Part shown: piece by piece, positions 1 to 7,006 of the stretch
How the letters are laid out: each line of letters begins with the position of its first letter
How positions within the stretch are numbered: position 1 is the stretch's first letter
The notes under the pieces: generated by a model
Told to the model about the DNA's origin: nothing
The model's input: only the letters and a program-made list of their open reading frames with translations
Database searches by the model: none
Program-made: the position numbers and the translations under genes
DNA from: Rickettsiales bacterium
GTDB lineage: Bacteria > Pseudomonadota > Alphaproteobacteria > Rs-D84
Reading direction: 5' to 3'
Assembly: GCA_031278055.1 (NCBI GenBank)
Contig: JAITLD010000030.1
Coordinates: forward strand, 1 to 19,303
Length of the DNA: 19,303 nucleotides

Positions 1-12
1 ACGCCATTTTTA

Positions 13-555
13 TCAACGCTGACGGCTTCTGTTCCGAAGATAATCGTCGAGATCCCCGCGTTTTATAGTTTTCTTTGGAAATTCTGAGGATTTCGCTTCA
101 TACGCGAGTTTTGGATAATCTTCATATTTAATATCTTTGCTTGTTTCGATATCGGCCCATTTAATTGTATAAAGAGACCATTTGAAGCTGCCGTAATCGC
201 CCGGTTTGTAACCCGGTCGTTCTTCATGCCAAATTGTCGCGGAATCGGCTACGTTTTCGCCATCGGTGTCAATGGCATACGCTAGACGTCCGTACGAAAG
301 TTTTTTTACTGAGACCAACCGTCCGTTCACTTCTCTCATCGGGGAGTATCTGGTATCCATATAAACGCCGGTTTTCAAATCATAGGCTATGTTGAATGTT
401 CCCGGATTATTATCCGATTCGGCAACCTTTCCGGCGCCGACGCATCCGGCCAACAACATAGCGGCAAGACTTGTCGCCAGCATTTTGTTTTTCGCGGATG
501 GCATAAATTTCGCTATTGAAAACGGCATGTTGTTTTTCGTATTTTTTGTACTCAT
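13..555 (-). CDS. Small predicted lipoprotein, function unknown
   Basis: A 180-residue protein with a signal peptide of the lipoprotein class: a basic N-terminus, a hydrophobic stretch around residues 25-37 and a lipobox LAGC, so the Cys near residue 38 would be lipidated and the mature protein anchored in a membrane on the periplasmic side. The start is supported by a Shine-Dalgarno-like AAAGGAAAG about six bases upstream of the ATG and by a consensus promoter just before that. The mature part is rich in Tyr, Asp and Lys, shows no domain I recognise, and ends in a basic DDYLRNRSRQR tail. It is transcribed divergently from cdaA, with about 190 bases between them. Identity as a lipoprotein is fairly secure; the function is not known. 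Confidence 0.85.
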   Translation of the reverse strand: MSTKNTKNNMPFSIAKFMPSAKNKMLATSLAAMLLAGCVGAGKVAESDNNPGTFNIAYDLKTGVYMDTRYSPMREVNGRLVSVKKLSYGRLAYAIDTDGENVADSATIWHEERPGYKPGDYGSFKWSLYTIKWADIETSKDIKYEDYPKLAYEAKSSEFPKKTIKRGDLDDYLRNRSRQR

Positions 556-586
556 AATTCTTTCCTTTTTATATTTACAACTTCAT

Positions 587-613
587 ATTATAATAAAAAA
601 TATATTTTGTCAA
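587..613 (-). promoter_or_regulatory. Sigma-70-type promoter for the lipoprotein gene
   Basis: On the minus strand, TTGACA (613-608) and TATAAT (592-587) both match the consensus perfectly but with a short 15-base spacer. The -10 lies about 30 bases before the start codon, leaving room for the leader that carries the AAAGGAAAG ribosome site. Confidence 0.55.
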
Positions 614-748
614 TAATTAAAATATGGACAAATTTCTTCATGAATATTATTATATGAACAATATAGAATAATAAAAAGTTCGATGGTATTTTGTTGGAAC
701 TTTGGATAGCATGTCGGATGACAATTTAGAGTAAAGGCGCTTGAAAAA

Positions 749-1573
749 ATGCCTGTAATAAAAATAAGTGAAATTAATTTTTTCGGCACTTGGACATGGA
801 TTGCGATTGCGCAAATACTTGTCATAGCCATAACTGTATTTCTATTTTACAAACGATTCATTCGCGGAACCGGTTCCGAGAAATTAGTGCATGGATTGAT
901 AATGCTGGGCGGGATTTGGATAACAAGTTATCTGCTTTTGTTGCTGCGTTTGAGAATATTGGGCTCTTTCCTGCATTATGTCGCGATGTTTCTGGCAATC
1001 GGCTCTATTGTTATATTCCAGCCGGAACTGCGTAAATTTTTGGGATTAATGGGCCAACAGTTCAAATTCATACAGACGTTAATCAGGATGCAAAAAACAG
1101 ATGTCGGCCCCAGGGAAAAAACGGCATACACGATAAATGAGGTGATAAAAGCCATCGAATATTTTTCACATAAACATATCGGCGCGCTCATTGTGTTCAA
1201 GGATGATATGGACGGCATTGTCAAAAGAGGGGTCAGGATCAATTCCGAAGTGTCTTCGGAATTATTGATAACAATATTTTTTAACAAGACGCCGTTGCAT
1301 GACGGGGCGGTTGTGATTGGCAATAACAGAATCCTGTGTGCTGGCGCGATACTGCCTTTAACAGAAACGACTTTGAAATGGAAATACGGCACGCGGCACC
1401 GCGCGGCGATTGGAATGAGCGAAAAGACAGATGCTTATGTTCTGGTTGTGTCCGAAGAAACCGGGGGCATATCCCTTGCAAAGGATGGAAATATAGAATC
1501 ATTTGAAAATGCCGATGGCTTGCGCGCTATTTTGAAAAAAGCAATTTCTCGATATAAATTGGATAAGGATTAA
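749..1573 (+). CDS. cdaA: Membrane diadenylate cyclase (CdaA/DacA type)
   Basis: This enzyme makes cyclic di-AMP from two ATP. The 274-residue protein starts with about three membrane segments (roughly 17-34, 47-66 and 72-90), followed by the DisA_N/DAC catalytic domain. The catalytic DGA motif is at 185-187 inside PLHDGAVVIG, the RHR nucleotide-binding motif is at 216-218 in GTRHRAAIG, and SEETG follows at 235-239. All key residues are present, so it should be active at the inner face of the cytoplasmic membrane. Length and architecture match CdaA from Firmicutes (about 270 residues). In those genomes cdaA sits with cdaR and glmM; here neither is next to it, and ffh follows after an 82-base gap. 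The ribosome site is weak (AAAGG about 12 bases upstream). Such enzymes are uncommon in Alphaproteobacteria. Confidence 0.93.
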   Translation: MPVIKISEINFFGTWTWIAIAQILVIAITVFLFYKRFIRGTGSEKLVHGLIMLGGIWITSYLLLLLRLRILGSFLHYVAMFLAIGSIVIFQPELRKFLGLMGQQFKFIQTLIRMQKTDVGPREKTAYTINEVIKAIEYFSHKHIGALIVFKDDMDGIVKRGVRINSEVSSELLITIFFNKTPLHDGAVVIGNNRILCAGAILPLTETTLKWKYGTRHRAAIGMSEKTDAYVLVVSEETGGISLAKDGNIESFENADGLRAILKKAISRYKLDKD

Positions 1574-1655
1574 AGAGTTTAATGAAAAATTTTATGTGGA
1601 TGGCAGTGATTTTTGTAAAAAAGCATGGCTGCATTTTGGCGCGGAGTTTTGAAAA

Positions 1656-2945
1656 ATGTTCGATAATCTAGCACGACGGCTTTCTTTGACATTCGGAAAA
1701 CTCGCGGGGCGAACGACGCTGACCGAAAGCATGCTGGACGACGCGTTGGCGGAAATCAGAATCGCGTTGCTTGAAGCCGATGTCAGCTTAAAAGTCGTGA
1801 AAAAAATAATCTCCGATGTCCGCGATCGGTCGATTGGGCGGAAAATAGTTGAAAAGACTACCCCCGCGGAGACCGTTGCAAAAATTGTTTATGATGAATT
1901 GGTTGCGATTCTTGGCGGCGCGTCGGTTTCCGATACAATGCCGAAAATTATTATGCTGGTTGGCTTGCAAGGAACCGGCAAGACGACAACTGCGGGAAAA
2001 CTGGCGCTATATTATAAAAATGCCGGCAAAAAAATATTATTGGCCTCGACCGATATTTATCGGCCGTCCGCGCGCGAGCAATTGGAAATGTTGGCGAAGC
2101 AGGTCGGCGTTGAGTCGTTGCCGATTATCGAAAACGAAAAAGTTTCCGAGATAGCGAAAAGAATCAAAAAGGAAATCTATGATATAGCAATCATCGATAC
2201 CGCAGGCCGATTGCAAATCGATGACGAACTGATGGATGAGCTGGTTGAAATTAAACGTATAATTTTACCCGATGAAATCTTGTTGGCCGCGGACGCCATG
2301 GCCGGGCAGGAATCTCTGAATATTGCGCGCGCTTTTAACGATCGCGTGGGAATCACGGGACTTGTGATGACGCGCGCGGACGGCGACGCGCGCGGCGGAG
2401 GCGTGTTGTCGATGTTGGTCGAAACGGGCGCGCCGGTGAAATGGGTCGGAATAGGCGAGAAGTTGCATGATTTGGAGCAATTTCATCCGGATCGCGCGGC
2501 AAGCAGGATTTTGGGTATGGGCGATGTCGTCAGTTTGGTTGAAAAAGCGCAGTCTGTCATGTCGGAAAAAGAAGCTGAAAACACGATGAAAAAAATGCTG
2601 TCCGGTGATTTCGATTTGGGCACGATGAAATGGCAGATTGAGAAAATGAAAAAAATGGGGCCGGTCGGCGGTCTCTTGAAAATGATTCCAGGCTTCGGCG
2701 GAATGGCGGAACAGTTGAAAGAAAAACTGAATGACAAGGAAATTGACAAACATCTTGCGATTCTGCGCTCGATGACAAAAGACGAGCTTCGCGATTCCGA
2801 CATAATTTTACAATCGCGCAAAGAACGTATCGCGCGCGGCAGCGGGGTGGGCGTGCGCGATGTTGAAAATCTTTTGAAAAAATTTGCTAGAATGAAATCG
2901 CAGATGAAAATGCTCAAAAATGCGCCCGGTTTTGGAAATTTGTGA
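1656..2945 (+). CDS. ffh: Signal recognition particle GTPase Ffh (SRP54)
   Basis: Ffh binds signal sequences of nascent membrane and secreted proteins and, with 4.5S RNA and the receptor FtsY, directs ribosomes to the SecYEG translocon. The 429-residue protein has the N domain (1-95), the G domain with P-loop GLQGTGKTTT at 103-112, DTAGR at 181-185 and the G4 motif TRAD at 239-242, followed by GDARGG, then GEKLHDLEQFHPDR and GMGDVV. The Met-rich M domain occupies about 300-429 and ends GFGNL. The family's usual length is 430-480, so this is compact but complete. The Arg in G4 instead of Lys is, as I recall it, common in alphaproteobacterial Ffh. A GGAG site lies about ten bases upstream of the ATG. 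A hairpin overlaps the stop codon. The SRP RNA gene was not seen nearby. Confidence 0.97.
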   Translation: MFDNLARRLSLTFGKLAGRTTLTESMLDDALAEIRIALLEADVSLKVVKKIISDVRDRSIGRKIVEKTTPAETVAKIVYDELVAILGGASVSDTMPKIIMLVGLQGTGKTTTAGKLALYYKNAGKKILLASTDIYRPSAREQLEMLAKQVGVESLPIIENEKVSEIAKRIKKEIYDIAIIDTAGRLQIDDELMDELVEIKRIILPDEILLAADAMAGQESLNIARAFNDRVGITGLVMTRADGDARGGGVLSMLVETGAPVKWVGIGEKLHDLEQFHPDRAASRILGMGDVVSLVEKAQSVMSEKEAENTMKKMLSGDFDLGTMKWQIEKMKKMGPVGGLLKMIPGFGGMAEQLKEKLNDKEIDKHLAILRSMTKDELRDSDIILQSRKERIARGSGVGVRDVENLLKKFARMKSQMKMLKNAPGFGNL

Positions 2946-2967
2946 TTAAAAATCACCTAACTTTTTT
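2942..2967 (+). terminator. Weak terminator-like hairpin at the end of ffh
   Basis: GTGATT (2942-2947) pairs perfectly with AATCAC (2951-2956) around an AAA loop. A run of seven T follows a few bases later (about 2962-2968). The stem overlaps the TGA stop. The four-base gap before the T run makes it weaker than the hairpin at 3069. Confidence 0.4.
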
Positions 2968-3068
2968 TGGGAAAAATAGTCGGATTAAAAGCCATGAAAT
3001 ATGGTATCCGCTCACAATCCGTTTTTTTATATTTTGCGCTAACATGAATGCGGATTTGCGATAAAAAA

Positions 3069-3101
3069 ATACCCTGCAAGAACTTCAGACTTGCGGGGTA
3101 T
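3069..3101. terminator. Strong bidirectional terminator between ffh and the cold-shock gene
   Basis: ATACCCTGCAAG (3069-3080) pairs with CTTGCGGGGTAT (3090-3101) over 12 positions with one G-T pair and a 9-base loop. A-rich sequence precedes it and T-rich sequence follows, so it can work in both directions. It separates the convergent ffh (+) and cold-shock (-) genes. Confidence 0.85.
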
Positions 3102-3120
3102 TTTTCAAATAAAGCGTTTT

Positions 3121-3468
3121 TTAATCCTTTTTGAAAATCTTTCCGAAGAATCCGCGCCTTTCACCTTTGGCTTCGCCGTGCTCATGCTCCCATTGCTGGC
3201 GACGCTCCGCCCGACGCTCTTGAAATCGCTTTGCCGACTCTTCATCGCGCGAAATCAGTTTTATATTGACTGCGGACAGTTTTCCGTTGCGCTCTTCATC
3301 CTCGAACGTAATCACGTCGCCCTCGTTCAGAAACCGCAGGTCGGCTTCGTGCAATGCGGACGAATGGACGAACACATCGTCTTGATTACCTGAATCATTC
3401 GGCGTGTCGGGTGCCACGAATCCAAAACATTTCTTTCCATTGTACCATTTTACCTTTCCTTGACGCAT
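3121..3468 (-). CDS. Cold-shock domain protein with charged C-terminal tail
   Basis: A 115-residue protein beginning MRQGKVKWYN. It has the RNA-binding motifs of the cold-shock fold: RNP1-like KCFGFVAP and RNP2-like DVFVHSSAL, then a typical GDVITFE strand. It likely binds single-stranded RNA or DNA. The frame is open for 13 more codons upstream (to 3507), but the internal ATG at 3468 is preferred because AAAGGAT lies about 8 bases before it and the protein then starts exactly where the family does. The usual RNP1 KGFGFI has Cys in place of Gly here. About 50 residues follow the domain, rich in Arg, Glu and Lys (QERRAERRQQ) and ending GFFGKIFKKD; classical CspA proteins stop near residue 70. 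Convergent with ffh. Confidence 0.9.
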   Translation of the reverse strand: MRQGKVKWYNGKKCFGFVAPDTPNDSGNQDDVFVHSSALHEADLRFLNEGDVITFEDEERNGKLSAVNIKLISRDEESAKRFQERRAERRQQWEHEHGEAKGERRGFFGKIFKKD

Positions 3469-3515
3469 AATTTTATCCTTTTGTTGTTTACGCAAAATTT
3501 TTTGCATACGGTTTT

Positions 3516-3544
3516 ATTATTGCAATAAAAAAAGCGGAAAGCAA
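3516..3544 (-). promoter_or_regulatory. Putative promoter for the cold-shock gene
   Basis: On the minus strand TTGCTT (3544-3539) and AATAAT (3521-3516) are separated by 17 bases. This gives a leader of about 40 bases that includes GCAAAA facing TTTTGC near 3492-3505, a small AT-rich hairpin just upstream of the ribosome site. Confidence 0.45.
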
Positions 3545-3558
3545 ACAAATTATTTTTC

Positions 3559-3587
3559 TTGCGCTAAACAGTTTTTTTTCTTATAAT
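3559..3587 (+). promoter_or_regulatory. Promoter abutting the Cys-repeat gene
   Basis: TTGCGC (3559-3564) and a perfect TATAAT (3582-3587) with 17 bases between. Transcription would begin near 3594, only about three bases before the ATG at 3597, so the mRNA would be nearly leaderless. No Shine-Dalgarno sequence is visible. Confidence 0.5.
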
Positions 3588-3596
3588 TCTCTCGTA

Positions 3597-3875
3597 ATGA
3601 AAATGCGAAGATATATTTTATGCGCTTTTTGTCTGTTTTTTGTCGCTACGGGGGCGTTTGCATCATGTAGCACCGGTTATGAAAACTCGGACGATTACAA
3701 GGTCGTCGAAGGGACCGATTGCGGGACAGGGTATGAATCGACAGACGAATATAAAATCGTCGAAGGAACTGATTGCGGCGCTGGATACGAGGCTACGGAT
3801 AATTTTCTTCCCGATTCGGGCGGCTCGCTTTCAGATAATAAAGGGTCATATTCGTATACTTGCAACGTTCCCTGA
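3597..3875 (+). CDS. Small secreted protein with tandem Cys repeats, unknown function
   Basis: A 92-residue protein with a clear Sec signal peptide: basic MKMRRY, hydrophobic core, likely cleavage after AFA at residue 22. The mature chain has three tandem 18-residue units starting at Cys24, Cys42 and Cys60; the first two read C-[SG]-TGYE-x-[ST]-D-x-YK-[VI]-VEGTD and the third degenerates after GYEATDNF. A final Cys lies at 89 before NVP. Four Cys in the mature protein suggest disulfides in the periplasm or outside the cell. The protein is acidic. A second ATG at 3603 is in frame and possible. I recognise no family. The good promoter and the signal peptide argue for a real gene. Confidence 0.75.
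   Translation: MKMRRYILCAFCLFFVATGAFASCSTGYENSDDYKVVEGTDCGTGYESTDEYKIVEGTDCGAGYEATDNFLPDSGGSLSDNKGSYSYTCNVP
3666..3827 (+). repeat. Three 54-bp tandem coding repeats
   Basis: Units at 3666-3719, 3720-3773 and 3774-3827 encode the 18-residue Cys repeats. Units 1 and 2 are close at the DNA level (both contain GTCGTCGAAGG or ATCGTCGAAGG followed by GATTGCGG); unit 3 has diverged in its second half. This looks like internal duplication. Confidence 0.75.
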
Positions 3876-3966
3876 TCGCAAAAAAAATTTTCCGCTTGAC
3901 TTCATCATTTGACATGTGTTACCTTGACCTCTGAGGCAGGGGAATAAGAAGAAAGGTTTTTTTGTC

Positions 3967-4605
3967 ATGGCCGTTGCCCGCGTAAAATTTCCTGAAATAA
4001 ATTTGATTATTGCCATGACCGAAAGCGGATTGATTGGCAGTGGCGGCTCGCTCCCCTGGAAATCCAGAATTGACCTTAATTGGTTCAAAAAATGGACTGT
4101 CGGGTGGCCGGTGGTTTTCGGCAGAAAAACCGCAGCCTCCATGCCGGTGTTTCCGCTGAGGAACCGTCCTTGCGCTATTGTGTCTAACAAGGGCGAAAAC
4201 AATGGACCTTTGGTGTTTTCTAGCATTCATCACGCAATCCGGCATTTTCAAAATTTCGACAAGATTTTTATCGCCGGCGGGTCATCATTATATAACAGCG
4301 CGTTGCGCGACGTGAAATTGGAAACAAACGAATCAATGATCGATGTCGTGATAAAAACAGAATTTCCCGACGGTTATGTCAATGGGGATACATACCTCGA
4401 TAAACATTCGCTATCGCTGATTTCGGAAGAATTTTTTTCATTGGTTGATCGCGCCGTCGTGAAATATTTTTCAGAACATAAAATGTATCTTCCCGATGGT
4501 AAAATGCCGGACTTACCCGGAGAGGGGTCGCTTGATGTCAAAGATGATGAAACATTGTTTCCGTGGATAAAATTTGAAATCTGGAAACGCAGGAAGATAA
4601 AATAA
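3967..4605 (+). CDS. folA: Dihydrofolate reductase, divergent
   Basis: The enzyme would reduce dihydrofolate to tetrahydrofolate with NADPH, restoring the folate oxidised by thymidylate synthase. The 212-residue protein has the DHFR order of motifs: IIAMTESGLIG at the start, LPW at 29-31, the catalytic acid Asp36 in RIDLNWFKKWT, GRKT at 52-55, and the NADPH-binding AGGSSLY at 103-109. It is about 50 residues longer than the usual 160; the extra sequence is in the C-terminal half. AAGAAAGG lies about ten bases upstream of the ATG. The thyA start follows 14 bases after its stop, which supports the function. The half after residue 115 is too divergent for me to match. Confidence 0.88.
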   Translation: MAVARVKFPEINLIIAMTESGLIGSGGSLPWKSRIDLNWFKKWTVGWPVVFGRKTAASMPVFPLRNRPCAIVSNKGENNGPLVFSSIHHAIRHFQNFDKIFIAGGSSLYNSALRDVKLETNESMIDVVIKTEFPDGYVNGDTYLDKHSLSLISEEFFSLVDRAVVKYFSEHKMYLPDGKMPDLPGEGSLDVKDDETLFPWIKFEIWKRRKIK

Positions 4606-4619
4606 AAAAGGAGCGCGCG

Positions 4620-5573
4620 ATGAAAGCATATCTCGACATATTAAAGAAGATTACCGACACTTGCACGGATGTTCGTCGGAATAGAACCGGAATCCCGGAT
4701 ATAGGTCTCGCGAATGGCGCCGTATTCGAACATGACATGAATAAAGGATTTCCCCTTTTGACGACGAAGAAAATGGGATTGAAAAACATCGCGACCGAAT
4801 TGGAGTTTTTTATCAAAGGAATCACTGATAAAAAATGGTTGCAAGATAGGCGTTGCAAAATCTGGAACGAATGGGCGAATCCGATAAAGGTCCAGCAAAG
4901 ATATGATATCGAAGTCAAAAATAATCCGGGGTTATCTGGCGAAGCGTACACTGAACTCAAAAACAAAATTATTGATGACGAGCGGGATGTCGGGCCGATT
5001 TACGGCTGGCAGTGGCGTCACTTCGGTGGGGAATACCAATGGGATGAGGCGCGTATCGACAAGGATCCGACAGATAATTTCAATCATGACAAGCCCGGGG
5101 TCAATCAATTGGAGCAAGTCATTTACAAATTAAAGAATCAGCCGACCGATCGCCGGATGATCGTCAGCGCATGGAATCCCGTGGATATTCCGAAAATGGG
5201 CCTGCCCGCGTGCCACCTGATGCATCAGCTAATTGTCCGCGATGGAAAAATTTCCCTTACATGGGTCCAGCGTTCCTGCGACATGTTTCTGGGTGTTCCG
5301 TATAACATAGCAAGCTATGCGCTATTGCTTTTGTTGTATGCCAAAGAAAGCGGGTACCAGCCGCACCTGCTGAAAGGCGAATTGCACGACGCGCACATCT
5401 ATATGAATCATATCGATCAGGTCAAGGAACAATTGGCGCGCAGGCCAAAGAAACTGCCGATAGTTGAGATACCGGATGAAAATTGGAATGGCATGCTGAA
5501 TTGGAAAGCCAACGACTTTATTCTTCGGGATTACATTTGTCATGAGGCGATTAAAGGCGCCGTGGCGCGATAA
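4620..5573 (+). CDS. thyA: Thymidylate synthase ThyA
   Basis: It methylates dUMP to dTMP using methylenetetrahydrofolate, leaving dihydrofolate for the neighbouring FolA. The 317-residue protein carries RTGIPDIG near the start, FPLLTTKK, DVGPIYGWQWRHFGG, the catalytic Cys198 in LPACH (commonly LPPCH), the phosphate-binding QRSCDMFLGVPYNIASYA and the nucleotide-binding HDAHIYMNH. It is of the long form, with an insertion at about residues 85-130 absent from the 264-residue E. coli enzyme. AGGAG sits about seven bases before the ATG. It overlaps no neighbour and forms an operon with folA. Presence of ThyA implies that the flavin-dependent ThyX is not needed. Confidence 0.97.
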   Translation: MKAYLDILKKITDTCTDVRRNRTGIPDIGLANGAVFEHDMNKGFPLLTTKKMGLKNIATELEFFIKGITDKKWLQDRRCKIWNEWANPIKVQQRYDIEVKNNPGLSGEAYTELKNKIIDDERDVGPIYGWQWRHFGGEYQWDEARIDKDPTDNFNHDKPGVNQLEQVIYKLKNQPTDRRMIVSAWNPVDIPKMGLPACHLMHQLIVRDGKISLTWVQRSCDMFLGVPYNIASYALLLLLYAKESGYQPHLLKGELHDAHIYMNHIDQVKEQLARRPKKLPIVEIPDENWNGMLNWKANDFILRDYICHEAIKGAVAR

Positions 5574-5575
5574 AC

Positions 5576-5610
5576 GATTGACAATATACAATTGAAAATT
5601 TACAATTGGC
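5576..5610. repeat. Heptanucleotide repeat array before glyQS
   Basis: Five consecutive 7-base units follow one another exactly in phase: GATTGAC, AATATAC, AATTGAA, AATTTAC and AATTGGC, with consensus AATTGAC. The array starts two bases after the thyA stop and contains the glyQS promoter. Confidence 0.65.
5578..5606 (+). promoter_or_regulatory. Promoter for glyQS inside the heptad array
   Basis: Perfect TTGACA (5578-5583), a 17-base spacer and TACAAT (5601-5606), one mismatch from the -10 consensus. Transcription would start near 5613, giving a leader of about 17-32 bases before the candidate start codons at 5630 and 5645. Confidence 0.6.
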
Positions 5611-5629
5611 GAAACAAAATTAATCGTAA

Positions 5630-7006
5630 ATGGGGGCGCAAGTTATGCCGGCTAAGAATATGAGTGATTTGGTATCATTGTGCAAGCGGCGCGGATTTAT
5701 TTTCGGTGGCTCTGAAATCTATGGCGGAATGCAGGGAATTTATGATTTCGGCCCGAACGGTGTGGAGTTGATGAAGAATATCAAGGAAGCATGGTGGAAT
5801 TCCATGGTGTATCAAAGAGATGACATCGATGGATTGTCCGCCGCTATTCTTTCTCCGCGCATGGTGTGGAAATATTCCGGGCACGAGGGCGTATTCTCCG
5901 ACCCGTTGGTTATCTGCAAGAAGTGCGGTCACCGCATGCGTCAGGATAAAATGGCGGACCAGACAAAATGCGATAGCTGCGGGTCGAATGATCTGAATCC
6001 GCCGATAAATCATTTGCTGATGATGGGACTCGGCGTAGGCGCGGTCGGCCCGGGTGAAATCAATGCGTATCTTCGTCCGGAAACAGCAACGACGACATAT
6101 ACGAATTTTCGAAATGTTTTGGATTCGTCTGGCCGTAAACTTCCGTTCGGATTGGTTCAGATAGGTAAGGCATTCAGGAACGAAATCGCGCCGCGAAATT
6201 TTGTCTTTCGCCTGCGGGAATTCGAACAAATGGAAATGCAATATTTTATAAATCCGGCCGACGACGACATGAATTATTGGCAGGAATGGAAAAAGATTCG
6301 CATGGATTGGTGGATTAATGTAATCGGCATTCCCGCCAAGTCGCTGCGATTCAAGCCGCACGAAACATTGGCGCACTATGCCAAAGCCGCCGGAGATATC
6401 GAATATGATTTTCCCGACGGATTTGACGAGCTTGAAGGAATTCACAACCGTCAGGATTTTGATTTAGGTTCGCACACCAAAAATCAAAGTGAATTCAATA
6501 TTCGGGCCAATGTGCCGAAAAACAAAGACAGCACGATGAAGCTGAATTATGTCGACGCGCAGACTGGCAAAAGTTTTATACCTTTCGTAATTGAAACTGC
6601 GGTCGGGGTGGAACGCGCGATGTTGGCGGTTCTGCTCAACGCGTATACTGAGGAGGATCTTGGCAATGGTAATTCCCGAATTGTTTTGAAAATGAAACCG
6701 TCGTTGTCGCCGATAAAGGCGGCCGTGATTCCGCTTGTAAGAAATGTTCCGAAACTGTTGGAAATCGCCGAGACAATAGAAAGGGATTTACGGGCATTAT
6801 CTCTCGGCCGTATCGTGATTGAAAACAGCGGCAACATCGGGAAGAATTACCGTCGGCATGATGAAATCGGAACACCGGTCTGCATAACCGTCGACCATCA
6901 AACGCTGGATGACGGAATGGTGACGTTGCGCGACCGCGATACTATGGCGCAGACGCGTGTTGCGATTGCCGATGTGTCGGCCAAATTGAAGGAGGTCGTA
7001 AAATGA
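5630..7006 (+). CDS. glyQS: Glycyl-tRNA synthetase, single-chain alpha2 type
   Basis: It charges tRNA-Gly with glycine. The 458-residue protein is the class II homodimeric form related to eukaryotic and Gram-positive enzymes: LCKRRGFIFGGSEIYGG at the N-terminus, YDFGPNG, a zinc-ribbon-like pair of CxxC motifs (Cys96/99 and Cys114/117), LRPETATTTYTNF, the motif 2 region IGKAFRNEIAPRNFVFRLREF, and ETAVGVERAMLA as motif 3. The anticodon-binding domain follows from about residue 345. Most Alphaproteobacteria use the unrelated glyQ/glyS two-subunit enzyme, so this form is unusual. The ATG at 5645 is an alternative start, with GGGGG about 8 bases before it. The last codon overlaps the next gene by 4 bases. 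Confidence 0.96.
   Translation: MGAQVMPAKNMSDLVSLCKRRGFIFGGSEIYGGMQGIYDFGPNGVELMKNIKEAWWNSMVYQRDDIDGLSAAILSPRMVWKYSGHEGVFSDPLVICKKCGHRMRQDKMADQTKCDSCGSNDLNPPINHLLMMGLGVGAVGPGEINAYLRPETATTTYTNFRNVLDSSGRKLPFGLVQIGKAFRNEIAPRNFVFRLREFEQMEMQYFINPADDDMNYWQEWKKIRMDWWINVIGIPAKSLRFKPHETLAHYAKAAGDIEYDFPDGFDELEGIHNRQDFDLGSHTKNQSEFNIRANVPKNKDSTMKLNYVDAQTGKSFIPFVIETAVGVERAMLAVLLNAYTEEDLGNGNSRIVLKMKPSLSPIKAAVIPLVRNVPKLLEIAETIERDLRALSLGRIVIENSGNIGKNYRRHDEIGTPVCITVDHQTLDDGMVTLRDRDTMAQTRVAIADVSAKLKEVVK

Noticed and set aside
1281..2753. Several antisense open frames across cdaA and ffh
   Set aside because: Shadow frames of well-recognised genes; no start signals and low-complexity His/Phe/Arg composition.
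3896..3929. Three TTGAC motifs (3896, 3909, 3924) before folA
   Set aside because: None has a convincing -10 at 16-18 bases, and spacings of 13 and 15 show no clear repeat.
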